Assembly (NCBI GenBank): GCA_017305635.1
Contig: JAFKKF010000006.1
Location: 1-64,000 of the forward strand
DNA: 64,000 nt
Source: Hyphomicrobiales bacterium
GTDB taxonomy: Bacteria > Pseudomonadota > Alphaproteobacteria > Rhizobiales > Kaistiaceae
Reading direction: 5' to 3'
Of this stretch, positions 34,267 to 44,291 are shown in pieces (position 1 is the stretch's first letter; the number at the start of each line of letters is the position of its first letter). A program made the translations under genes and the position numbers. A model generated the notes under the pieces. That model was not told the origin of the DNA. It saw only the letters and a program-made list of their open reading frames with translations, and did not search any database.

Positions 34267-35465
34267 GCCGGCTCGACCCGGCCGTCGCTGACGGTCAGCA
34301 TCAGGGCGCGGCCGGCGAGCGCCGCGAAGGCGGCCGCATCCGTGCCGGTCATGAAGGCCTGGGCGTCGAGCGCATCGAGGAGATCGAAGAGCGCTGCGCG
34401 GCGCACGGCATCGAGATGCGCCGCGATCTCGTCGAGAAGCAGGACCGGCGTCTCGCCGGTCAGCCGCGCGGCAAGCTCGGCCTGGACCAGCACCAGTCCC
34501 ACCAGGAGCGCCTTCTGCTCGCCGGTCGAGCAGGATTCCGCCGGCATCTGCTTCGGCGCGTGGCGGACGCGCAGGTCCGAGAGATGCGGGCCGGCGAGCG
34601 TGCGGCCGGCGGCGGCATCGCGCGCACGCGCGGAACCGAGGTCGCGGCGATAGGCATCCTCGGCCTCCGCCGCGCTGCGGCCGGCGAGCAGGTCCTCGAT
34701 GCTTCCGGCAAGCGCCACCTCGGCCGCCGGGAAGGGCGAGGCGGGCGCCGAGCTCATGAGGGCGGCGGCGAGCCCCACCCATTCGCGCCGGGCGGCGGCG
34801 ATGGCGGTGCCGAGCTCCGCCATCTCGCGCTCGATGGCATCGAGCCAGGCGCCGCTCGCCGCGCCTTCCGAGAGCAGCTTGTTGCGCCCGCGCATGGCAC
34901 GCTCGAAGGCATTGACCCTGCTGCCATGTTCGCGGTCGATGGCGAGCACCGCCCGGTCGAGGAAGCGTCGGCGCTCGGCGGCCGGCCCGGTGAAGAGCCC
35001 GTCCATGGCGGGCGTCAGCCAGAGCACGCGGACATGCTCGAGAAGCGCCTCGGTGGCGCGCGCCGGGGCATGGTTGACGCGCAGGCGGCGGGCGCGCTCC
35101 GGCCCTTCCGGACCGAGGGCGAGGCCGGTGCCCAACTCGACCTCGCCCGAGGCGTTGCAAAGCGCCGCCGCCACCGCCCAGCCGCCGGCGCCATCCTTCC
35201 GCGCCACGTCCTCCAGCGCGGCGCGCCGGATGCCGCGGCCGGGGGAAAGGAACGACACGGCTTCGAGGAGGTTGGTCTTGCCGGCGCCGTTCTGGCCCGT
35301 GAGCACGACGCTCCGCGGATCGAGCGCCAGCGCCAGGCCGGCATAGTTGCGGAAATCGGTCAATTTCAGCGAGGCGACGAAAGCGCGCGCGACCGTCCGC
35401 CCCGGCGCCCGCGCTGGCGGCGCGCCGTGCACGGGCAGGTCCTCGTCGGGATGCGATTCCGGCAC
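34263..35465 (-). CDS. recF: DNA replication and repair protein RecF
   Basis: A 400-residue SMC-like ATPase that loads RecA at gaps with RecO and RecR. Walker A is VVLTGQNGAGKTNLLEAVSF; the signature is ESCSTGEQKALLVGL; Walker B is PVLLLDEIAAHLD. An N-terminal extension (about 28 residues) precedes the first strand ASLKLTDFRNY; the start could be later. Notably it lies on the minus strand, convergent with dnaN, whereas dnaA-dnaN-recF normally run in one direction. Confidence 0.95.
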   Translation of the reverse strand: MPESHPDEDLPVHGAPPARAPGRTVARAFVASLKLTDFRNYAGLALALDPRSVVLTGQNGAGKTNLLEAVSFLSPGRGIRRAALEDVARKDGAGGWAVAAALCNASGEVELGTGLALGPEGPERARRLRVNHAPARATEALLEHVRVLWLTPAMDGLFTGPAAERRRFLDRAVLAIDREHGSRVNAFERAMRGRNKLLSEGAASGAWLDAIEREMAELGTAIAAARREWVGLAAALMSSAPASPFPAAEVALAGSIEDLLAGRSAAEAEDAYRRDLGSARARDAAAGRTLAGPHLSDLRVRHAPKQMPAESCSTGEQKALLVGLVLVQAELAARLTGETPVLLLDEIAAHLDAVRRAALFDLLDALDAQAFMTGTDAAAFAALAGRALMLTVSDGRVEPA

Positions 35466-35530
35466 GGCGGTGTTATAGCCGGGCGCGCCGGCACCGCCTA
35501 TTGTCGGGGCGGCCGCAAACAGGAACCGAG

Positions 35531-36796
35531 ATGATGAATTTCCAGAAGCGCGACGAGATTCCCGCCCGTTCCTTTGCCGAGAAGCTCGACCTGCTCGCCG
35601 AGGTGGCGGTCAAGGTCGGCCTCGGCCTCAAGGAAGGCCAGGAACTGGTGATGACGGCGCCCCTGGAAGCGCTGCCGCTCGTCCGCCGCATCACGGAACA
35701 CGCCTACAAGGCGGGCGGGTCGCTGGTCACGGCGCTGCTCTCGGACGAGGAATCGACGCTGATGCGTTTCGAGCACGGGCAGGCCGAGACCTTCGACAAG
35801 GCCTCCGGCTGGCTCTTCGAGGGCATGGCCAATGCCTTCAAGTCGGGCGCCGCGCGGCTCGCCATCGTCGGCGAGAACCCGGCGCTGCTCTCGAAGCAGG
35901 ACCCCGACAAGGTGGCGCGCGCCAACCGAGCCCGCTCCAAGGCCTACCAGCCGGCGCTGGAGCTGATCGCCGGCTTCGACATCAACTGGACGATCGCCTC
36001 CTTCGCCACGCCCTCCTGGGCGAAGGCGGTCTTCCCGGACGATCCGGAGGAGATCGCGGTCGCCCGGCTCTGGCACGGCATTTTCGCGGCCTCGCGCATC
36101 GACGCCTTCGACCCCATCGCCGGCTGGGCCGAGCATAACCGGAACCTGAAGCAGCGGAGCGACTACCTCAATTCCAAGAGCTACGCCGCGCTCCGCTTCA
36201 CCGGGCCGGGCACCGACCTCACCGTCGGGCTCGCCGACGACCATGTCTGGGCGGGCGGCGCCACGACGGCGAAGAACGGGATCACGTGCAATCCGAACAT
36301 CCCGTCGGAGGAGGTCTTCACCACGCCGCACAAGGACCGTGTCGATGGCAGGGTGACGAGCACCAAGCCGCTCTCCTACCAGGGCACCATGATCGAGGAG
36401 ATCTCGGTCACCTTCGAGGGCGGCAGGATCGTCGATGCGCAAGCGAGGACGGGGCTGGAAGTGCTGAAGAAGGTGCTCGAGACCGACGAGGGCGCCCGGC
36501 GCCTCGGCGAGGTGGCGCTGGTGCCGCATTCCTCGCCCATCTCGGCGAGCGGCCTCCTCTTCTACAACACGCTCTTCGACGAGAACGCCGCCAGCCACAT
36601 CGCCCTCGGCCAGGCCTATGCCAAGTGCGTGAAGGACGGCGGCTCGATGACGCCGCAGCAGCTGGCGGCAAAGGGCGCCAACCGCAGCCTCATCCATATC
36701 GACTGGATGATCGGCTCGGGGGCGATCGACGTCGACGGCATCCGCGCCGATGGCGGCGCCGAGGCGCTGATGCGCAAGGGCGAATGGGCGTATTGA
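35531..36796 (+). CDS. M29-family aminopeptidase (aminopeptidase T-like)
   Basis: A 421-residue metallo-aminopeptidase of the M29 (thermophilic aminopeptidase) family. N-terminal FAEKLDLLAEVAVKVGLGLKEGQ is characteristic; the metal-binding C-terminal half contains NIPSEEVFTTPHKDRVDG, ALVPHSSPIS, NTLFDENAASHIALGQAY and IHIDWMIGSG, which supply the usual Glu, His, Tyr and Asp ligands. It is divergent from recF and starts at ATG 35531 after an AGGAACCG site (a second ATG follows immediately). Confidence 0.92.
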   Translation: MMNFQKRDEIPARSFAEKLDLLAEVAVKVGLGLKEGQELVMTAPLEALPLVRRITEHAYKAGGSLVTALLSDEESTLMRFEHGQAETFDKASGWLFEGMANAFKSGAARLAIVGENPALLSKQDPDKVARANRARSKAYQPALELIAGFDINWTIASFATPSWAKAVFPDDPEEIAVARLWHGIFAASRIDAFDPIAGWAEHNRNLKQRSDYLNSKSYAALRFTGPGTDLTVGLADDHVWAGGATTAKNGITCNPNIPSEEVFTTPHKDRVDGRVTSTKPLSYQGTMIEEISVTFEGGRIVDAQARTGLEVLKKVLETDEGARRLGEVALVPHSSPISASGLLFYNTLFDENAASHIALGQAYAKCVKDGGSMTPQQLAAKGANRSLIHIDWMIGSGAIDVDGIRADGGAEALMRKGEWAY

Positions 36797-36810
36797 AAGG
36801 CCGGAGGGAT

Positions 36811-36946
36811 ACGCGCCCCCTCCACCATCCTTTGGATGGTCCCCCTCCCCGTAAACGGGGGAGGAACCGCCACCGCCGCTCGCGCGACCTGGTTGCTCCC
36901 CTGCGAAGCGGGGGAGCTGTCGCTGAAGGCGACTGAGGGGGCGCGT
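36811..36946. repeat. 136-bp palindromic element with 11-bp terminal inverted repeats
   Basis: Perfect terminal inverted repeats ACGCGCCCCCT (36811-36821) and AGGGGGCGCGT (36936-36946) enclose four smaller hairpins: ACCATCC-TTT-GGATGGT (36824-36840), one around CCTCCCCGTAAACGGGGGAGG, one around GCTCCCCTGCGAAGCGGGG, and GTCGC/GCGAC. The last parts recur at 15385-15434. No coding capacity. It fills the 298-bp spacer before the MFS gene and is probably a dispersed, non-autonomous element of the genome. Confidence 0.75.
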
Positions 36947-37094
36947 CACTCGCCCCGTCTTCATAAGTCCCATCACCAAAACGCGTGTGTGCAAGTCGGA
37001 CTTATGTGCTAAATCCCGGCGTCCATAAGACAAAAGGCCTTTTCGACGGCCGCCGAAACGGCAGACGCCGCCGCGCTACCAGAAGAGAATCCCC

Positions 37095-38312
37095 GTGAAC
37101 GTCACCGTCACCCCGCGCGCCGCGCTGGAACGGCCGGAGGCGACCGTCGTCGGCATCCTGCTCGCGGCCAGCCTCTGCCACGCGCTCAACGACACCATCC
37201 AGTCGCTGCTTCCGGCCATCTATCCGGTCCTGAAGGAGAGCTACGCGCTCGACTTCGGGCAGATCGGCCTGATCACCTTCGTCTTCCAGATCACCGCCTC
37301 GCTGCTGCAGCCGGTGGTCGGTGCGGTGACCGACAAGAAGCCGCAGCCCTTCTCGCTGCCGATCGGGATGACCTCGACGCTCGCCGGCCTCCTCCTCCTG
37401 TCGCAGGCGACCAGCTATCCGCTCATCCTGGTCGCCGCGGCCATGATCGGCATCGGCTCGTCGATCTTCCACCCGGAATCCTCGCGCGTCGCGCGCATGG
37501 CCTCGGGCGGACGCCACGGGCTCGCGCAATCCGTCTTCCAGGTCGGCGGCAATGTCGGCTCGGCACTCGGGCCGCTGCTCGCCGCCTTCATCGTGGTGCC
37601 GATGGGGCAGAAGAGCATCGCCTGGTTCTCGCTGATCGCGCTCGCCGCCATCATCATCCTGTCGCGGGTCAGCTTCTGGTATCGCGACCGGCGTCGCGAG
37701 ATGGCGAGCCGGCCGGCGAGGCCGATCCACTACCGCTACGCCTCGCTCAGCCGGAAGCGGGTCATCGCCTCGGTGGCGGTGCTGGCGCTGCTCGTCTTCT
37801 CCAAGCATTTCTATCTCGCCAGCATTTCCAGCTATTTCACCTTCTACCTGATCGACAAGTTCCACGTGTCGGTGCAGAGCGCCCAGCTGCATCTGTTCCT
37901 CTTCCTGTTCGCGGCCGCGGTCGGGACCGTCGCCGGCGGGCCGCTCGGCGACCGCTTCGGACGGAAGCTCGTCATCTGGGTGTCGATCCTCGGCGCGCTG
38001 CCCTTCACGCTCGCCCTTCCCTATGTCGACCTGACCTGGACGGCGATCCTGTCGGTGATCATCGCGCTGATCATCTCCTCGGCCTTCTCGGTCATCGTGG
38101 TCTTCGCGCAGGAATTGGTGCCGCACCGGATCGGCATGATCTCGGGCCTGTTCTTCGGCTTCGCCTTCGGCGTCGGCGGCCTCGGCGCGGCGCTCCTCGG
38201 CGAGCTCGCCGACCTGACGAACATCGAGTTCGTCTACAAGGTCTGCTCGTTCCTGCCGGCGATCGGCCTCCTCACCATCTTCCTTCCCAACACGGAAAAG
38301 AAAGCCGCCTGA
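37095..38312 (+). CDS. MFS transporter, fosmidomycin-resistance (Fsr) family
   Basis: A 405-residue, twelve-segment major facilitator protein. The family hallmarks are ASLCHALNDTIQSLLPAIYP near the N-terminus and SSIFHPESSRVARMASGGR in the first half, matching Fsr-type efflux proteins; GPLGDRFGRKLVIW is the second-half loop motif. The GTG at 37095 is the start used; there is no good ATG earlier. It probably exports a drug or metabolite by proton antiport. The natural substrate is unknown. Confidence 0.9.
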   Translation: MNVTVTPRAALERPEATVVGILLAASLCHALNDTIQSLLPAIYPVLKESYALDFGQIGLITFVFQITASLLQPVVGAVTDKKPQPFSLPIGMTSTLAGLLLLSQATSYPLILVAAAMIGIGSSIFHPESSRVARMASGGRHGLAQSVFQVGGNVGSALGPLLAAFIVVPMGQKSIAWFSLIALAAIIILSRVSFWYRDRRREMASRPARPIHYRYASLSRKRVIASVAVLALLVFSKHFYLASISSYFTFYLIDKFHVSVQSAQLHLFLFLFAAAVGTVAGGPLGDRFGRKLVIWVSILGALPFTLALPYVDLTWTAILSVIIALIISSAFSVIVVFAQELVPHRIGMISGLFFGFAFGVGGLGAALLGELADLTNIEFVYKVCSFLPAIGLLTIFLPNTEKKAA

Positions 38313-38322
38313 CCCGGCCTCC

Positions 38323-38351
38323 TTGCACGGACGGGCGACGCAGCCCATACT
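38323..38351 (+). promoter_or_regulatory. Promoter for the leader reading frame before gyrB
   Basis: TTGCAC (38323-38328) and CATACT (38346-38351) have 17 bp between them, a good sigma-70-type promoter. A transcript would start near 38358 and reach the extended ribosome-binding site about 15 bases later. Confidence 0.6.
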
Positions 38352-38389
38352 TTCGCCGTCCCTGCAACTTTTAGAAAGGAGGTGATCCA

Positions 38390-38461
38390 GTGTCTCATTG
38401 TCTATCGCCGCGTTCGGCAACCGAGGCCCGGATCTCGACTTCCTCTGAGGTCTTCGCCTGA
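38390..38461 (+). CDS. 23-residue leader peptide with full-length anti-SD complement
   Basis: A GTG start at 38390 follows TAGAAAGGAGGTGATCCA (38372-38389), an 18-nt perfect complement to the conserved 3' tail of 16S rRNA, with GGAGG 7 bases before the start codon. Such a complete match is far longer than the usual 4-7 nt. The peptide begins MSHCLSPRSATEAR and ends SSEVFA; I do not recognise it. The stop codon lies inside a hairpin (38445-38467), followed by a terminator-like stem and then gyrB 286 bp further on. It could be an attenuator leader peptide, a small independent gene, or an RNA whose purpose is to bind ribosomes. Confidence 0.6.
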   Translation: MSHCLSPRSATEARISTSSEVFA

Positions 38462-38467
38462 CCTCAG
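38445..38467 (+). promoter_or_regulatory. Hairpin spanning the leader-peptide stop codon
   Basis: CTGAGGTC (38445-38452) pairs perfectly with GACCTCAG (38460-38467) around a 7-base loop. A competing small hairpin GCCTG/CAGGC can form with bases 38456-38469. Because the stem covers the last codons and the stop of the leader frame, a ribosome there would prevent it from forming, as in attenuation. Confidence 0.5.
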
Positions 38468-38508
38468 GCGGGTTTCGGATTTGCCGCCCAACAAGCGGCT
38501 GACAATGG

Positions 38509-38534
38509 AAGGGCCGCCCCCCGGGGCGGCCCTT
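38509..38534 (+). terminator. GC-rich terminator-like stem between leader and gyrB
   Basis: AAGGGCCGCCCC (38509-38520) and GGGGCGGCCCTT (38523-38534) are perfect complements. It is followed by CGCATTTCC, so the T-tract is poor. It would end the leader transcript or act as the terminator of an attenuator in front of gyrB. Confidence 0.6.
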
Positions 38535-38538
38535 CGCA

Positions 38539-38585
38539 TTTCCGGCACGCCGGGCCGGATTGTGCGACGCACAAAATGCCGGAAA
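38539..38585. promoter_or_regulatory. Nested inverted repeats upstream of gyrB
   Basis: Outer arms TTTCCGGCA (38539-38547) and TGCCGGAAA (38577-38585) enclose a perfect hairpin TTGTGCG-A-CGCACAA (38560-38574). They lie directly after the terminator-like stem and about 160 bp before gyrB. A protein-binding site or folded leader is possible. A TATATT at 38623-38628 might be the -10 of a gyrB promoter, with no good -35. Confidence 0.45.
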
Positions 38586-38645
38586 CTATTGGCAAAGCCT
38601 CGCAATCCGGCCTCGGAATGGCTATATTCGGGAGCATGATTCTGA

Positions 38646-41180
<2,535 letters not shown>

Positions 41181-41258
41181 CGCCCCCGTGACCGGCCGGC
41201 CTGCCCGATTTCCGGGCAGGGCCTTGCGCCCGCCGCGGCAAGCGTCCACATCAGGCGG

Positions 41259-41564
41259 ATGCAGGAGCGCATCTACCAGTTCCGCCGGTTTTCGCCGCAA
41301 GGCATGACGTGGCGCGGCAAGCTCGGCGTCTTCGCGGCGGCGGTTGTCGGCGTCGCGCTGGTGGGCGCCCTGGCGATCCTGTCGCTGGTCATCGCCGTGG
41401 TGATGATCCCGATCGTCGCGGTTGCGCTCCTCGTCTTCCGCTGGCGCCTCGGCCGCGCGATGAAGCAGGCCACGGCGGCTTCCGCCCGCGGCGGGTCCGA
41501 CGCGCGGGGCCCGCGGGTGATCGAGACCGACTACGTCGTCATCGACCGCGACCGGGCGCGGTGA
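41259..41564 (+). CDS. Small two-segment membrane protein of unknown function
   Basis: A 101-residue protein: a short polar N-terminus (MQERIYQFRRFSPQGMTWRG), a long hydrophobic hairpin of about 40 residues (from KLGVFAAAVVGVALVG to VAVALLVFRWRLGR), then a charged tail ending YVVIDRDRAR. It lies 78 bp after gyrB. I know similar small membrane proteins from Hyphomicrobiales but no function for them. Confidence 0.7.
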   Translation: MQERIYQFRRFSPQGMTWRGKLGVFAAAVVGVALVGALAILSLVIAVVMIPIVAVALLVFRWRLGRAMKQATAASARGGSDARGPRVIETDYVVIDRDRAR

Positions 41565-41638
41565 ATTTTCCCGGCGATCGTTAAAATCCGAGCGATCCGC
41601 TTAAGCCTCGCTTCGCCACGGGCTGGCATGATCGGGCC

Positions 41639-41821
41639 ATGCAGAGCCCCCGCCATCCCAAGTCCAAGCAGCCCGCCGACCAGAGCGGAAGCGCGACCGG
41701 GCAGAAGCCCGAAGCTGTGCCGACCGTCCCGGCGCCTGCGCTCGACGGGGACTATGACTGGGACCCGGCACGCGACCCGGCCGAGGATCTCGACCCCGCC
41801 ACCACCTGGTGGGGCGGCTAG
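41639..41821 (+). CDS. Small hydrophilic protein of unknown function
   Basis: A 60-residue frame from ATG 41639. The product is disordered and Pro/Asp-rich: MQSPRHPKSKQPADQSG at the start and a DYDWDPARDPAEDL motif, then a terminal TTWWGG. The repeated D-x-x-P units and terminal tryptophans look selected rather than random, but there is no known family. Confidence 0.5.
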   Translation: MQSPRHPKSKQPADQSGSATGQKPEAVPTVPAPALDGDYDWDPARDPAEDLDPATTWWGG

Positions 41822-41850
41822 CCTCCCGACCTATCCCGCCTCGTCCGGAT

Positions 41851-43383
41851 TCATGGGCTCGCCTTCCGCGGGCTGACCAGCCATGCGCCGCCGAGGATAA
41901 GGAGGGCGAAGACGGCGGCAAGCGCCGCGTGCCAGAGGCCGCCGGCGGCGAGGCCGGCCGCGCCCGCCCAGGCGAAGGACGAAAAGGCCTCGGCGAAGGT
42001 GGCCACCCGCGACGAGGTATGGCGCCGGCGGAAATGGGCGCGGCGCGCCTGGCTGCGAAACCAGAGCTGGATGCGGATGGAGGAGAGGGTCGCCAGCGCA
42101 ATGCCGCCGGCGGCGACGAGCGCGGCCTGGGGCGAGGCGAGCGCCAGCACGGCGAGGAGCGGCGCGAAGATCATGGCGGCGGCGCCGAGCACCGCCTCCA
42201 CCTTGGCGCGGCGCGCGGCGCGCGCGGTCACCGGCGCGGTGGCGACGAGTTCCGGCGCGTCCTCGCCCGATATTGCGAGCCAGGCGAGGCCGCCGGCGAG
42301 CTGGCCGGCAACCGTGACCAGCACGAGCACGACCATCGTCGAGGAGCCGGCCACGTCGCCGAAATTGCGCGAGAGGAGCAGCGCCGGCGGCAGCAGGTAG
42401 AGGAGCTGCGTCAGGGTCTGCGAGGCGAGCCAGGGATCCCGCCGCAGGAGCATCCATTCCTTGTGGCGGAGCACGCTGGCCGGGCTGCGCCGGCGGAAGG
42501 GACGGAGGCCCGACCGCTGCCGCACCTTCGGCGGCGCCGAGGCGGCGGCGAGCGCGTGCTCGCCGAAGCGGCCCGAAAAGACGAGGATGGCGAGGCCGAG
42601 GAGGACGATGCCGGTCAGCACCACCGCCGCCGCCGCGGCAAGGTCGCCCATCACGGCGCGGGCAGGCAGCCAGACCGCGCTGTCGACCGGCGGCGCCATG
42701 GCGAGCATCGGGCCGGAAATCAGCGAGCCGGGGCGAGCCAGCGTTCCGTAGCTGAGAATCGCCATGGTCTGGATGCCGATGACGCAGGCGGCGCCGATGA
42801 CGGCCGCCACGACCTGCGCGACGAAGCGCGTGCGCCGCGGGCCGAGGAGCCGGAAGAGGCCGACCGTGATCGCCACCGCGAGGCCCGTGGAGCCGGCGCC
42901 GAGGGCGGCGGCGACGGCATAGCCCGACAGCCAGTATGGTCCGCCATCGAGGATCATGATGTTGATGAATGGACCGCCAAGCAGCACCGCCATGGTCGCG
43001 ATGGAGAAGGCGATCGCCGCGATGCGCACGGCGAAGACGCGGCGCGAAGAGGTCGGCGAGGAGAGGATCAGGTCGAGGTCGGCGCGCGAATAGAAGGCGC
43101 GGGTGACCGATTCCATCGCCTGGCTCAGCATCAGCGAGACGTAGAGGGCGAGCGCGATGGTGACCGTGAGCAGGGTCATCTTGTCGGCGACCTTGCCGGG
43201 CGAGGCGAACCCGCCGACCATCAGGTAGGCGGGCAGGTGGAGGAGCACGAAGAAGACGAGGAGCGTGATCAGCACGGCGGGAATGCGACGGCGGCGGTTG
43301 GCCGTCATCATGCTGATCCATTCGCGCCAGGAGAGGCGGAATTCGTGGGCCGCCAGCCAGGCGGCGGAACCCGGCGCGCTCAC
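41851..43383 (-). CDS. ABC-2-type exporter permease
   Basis: A 510-residue integral membrane protein with about twelve hydrophobic segments in two halves, each preceded by a cytoplasmic stretch (AAHEFRLSWREWISMM at the start and SVLRHKEWMLLRRDPWL near the middle). The duplicated layout is typical of fused ABC-2 exporter membrane subunits. Its ATG overlaps the stop of the ATPase gene upstream (43380-43383), so the two make one exporter. Substrate unknown. Confidence 0.85.
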   Translation of the reverse strand: MSAPGSAAWLAAHEFRLSWREWISMMTANRRRRIPAVLITLLVFFVLLHLPAYLMVGGFASPGKVADKMTLLTVTIALALYVSLMLSQAMESVTRAFYSRADLDLILSSPTSSRRVFAVRIAAIAFSIATMAVLLGGPFINIMILDGGPYWLSGYAVAAALGAGSTGLAVAITVGLFRLLGPRRTRFVAQVVAAVIGAACVIGIQTMAILSYGTLARPGSLISGPMLAMAPPVDSAVWLPARAVMGDLAAAAAVVLTGIVLLGLAILVFSGRFGEHALAAASAPPKVRQRSGLRPFRRRSPASVLRHKEWMLLRRDPWLASQTLTQLLYLLPPALLLSRNFGDVAGSSTMVVLVLVTVAGQLAGGLAWLAISGEDAPELVATAPVTARAARRAKVEAVLGAAAMIFAPLLAVLALASPQAALVAAGGIALATLSSIRIQLWFRSQARRAHFRRRHTSSRVATFAEAFSSFAWAGAAGLAAGGLWHAALAAVFALLILGGAWLVSPRKASP

Positions 43384-44135
43384 GCCGCCTCGCTGCCGGC
43401 GACGAGGGTGAGGAACACGTCCTCCAGCGTATCGCCGCCGCGGCCGGCGCGCTGCCTCAAGTCTTCCAGCGTGCCTTCGGCGACGAGGCGGCCGCTGGCG
43501 ATGACGCCGATGCGCTGCGCCATGCGCTCGGCGACTTCGAGGATGTGGGTGGTCATGATGACGGTGCAGCCGTCGCGGACGCGCTGCTGCAGGACTTCCT
43601 TCACCTGACGGGCGGTGCCGGCATCGAGGCCGGTCAGCGGCTCGTCGAGGATGATCAGGCGCGGGTCATGGACGAGGGCGCCGGCCAGCGCCACCTTCTG
43701 GCGCATGCCGCGCGAGAAACCCTCGCAGCGCTCGTTGGCATGGGGTGCCAGGCCGAGCCAGTCGAGGAGCTCGCGGGCGGTCGCCTCCGCCGACCGGGCA
43801 TCGATCTCCCAGAGGCCGGCGACGAATTCGAGGTATTCGTACGGCGTCAGCTTGTCGTAGATCATCGGCTCGTCGGATACCCAGGCGGTCATCCGCTTGG
43901 CGGCGACCGGGTCGGCGAGCGCATCGACGCCGAAGATCGCGATCGACCCGGCATCGGGCCTGAGCAGCCCCGAGACCATGCGGAGCGTCGTCGTCTTTCC
44001 GGCGCCGTTCGGCCCGAGGAGCGCATAGAACTCGCCCGACCAGATGGTGAGGTCGAGACGATCGACGGCCGGCCGCCCGAAGCTTTTGGAAAGCGCCCGG
44101 AGGTCGAGGGCGGCGATGCGCGGAATGGGGTTCAT
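43380..44135 (-). CDS. ABC-2-type exporter ATP-binding protein
   Basis: A 251-residue single-domain ATPase. Walker A is LLGPNGAGKTTTLRM, the signature is GFSRGMRQKVALAGALV, Walker B is LIILDEPLTGLD, and the switch histidine is in TTHILEVAE. The lateral pattern (GLLRPDAGSIAIFG, AWVSDEPMIYDKLTPYEYLEF) is that of CcmA/DrrA-like exporters. Divergent from polA with a 156-bp spacer. Confidence 0.92.
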   Translation of the reverse strand: MNPIPRIAALDLRALSKSFGRPAVDRLDLTIWSGEFYALLGPNGAGKTTTLRMVSGLLRPDAGSIAIFGVDALADPVAAKRMTAWVSDEPMIYDKLTPYEYLEFVAGLWEIDARSAEATARELLDWLGLAPHANERCEGFSRGMRQKVALAGALVHDPRLIILDEPLTGLDAGTARQVKEVLQQRVRDGCTVIMTTHILEVAERMAQRIGVIASGRLVAEGTLEDLRQRAGRGGDTLEDVFLTLVAGSEAA

Positions 44136-44291
44136 TGCCCGGTGGGGTAGGAGGGGAGTGCGGCGCCAGTTTGACCTCTTACCGGCTCCCGCCTTGCGGC
44201 CGGGTTAAGCGCGTCGGCGGGAGCGCAGGGAGGTCCGGGATAATCCCGCCGGCGGGGTGACATGGCAGGAGGCGCGGGCCATATTCCGGCC

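Noticed and set aside
38372-38390. Fragment of a 16S rRNA gene
   Set aside because: Only the complement of the last ~18 nt of 16S is present and it sits exactly as a ribosome-binding site; nothing else of rRNA flanks it.
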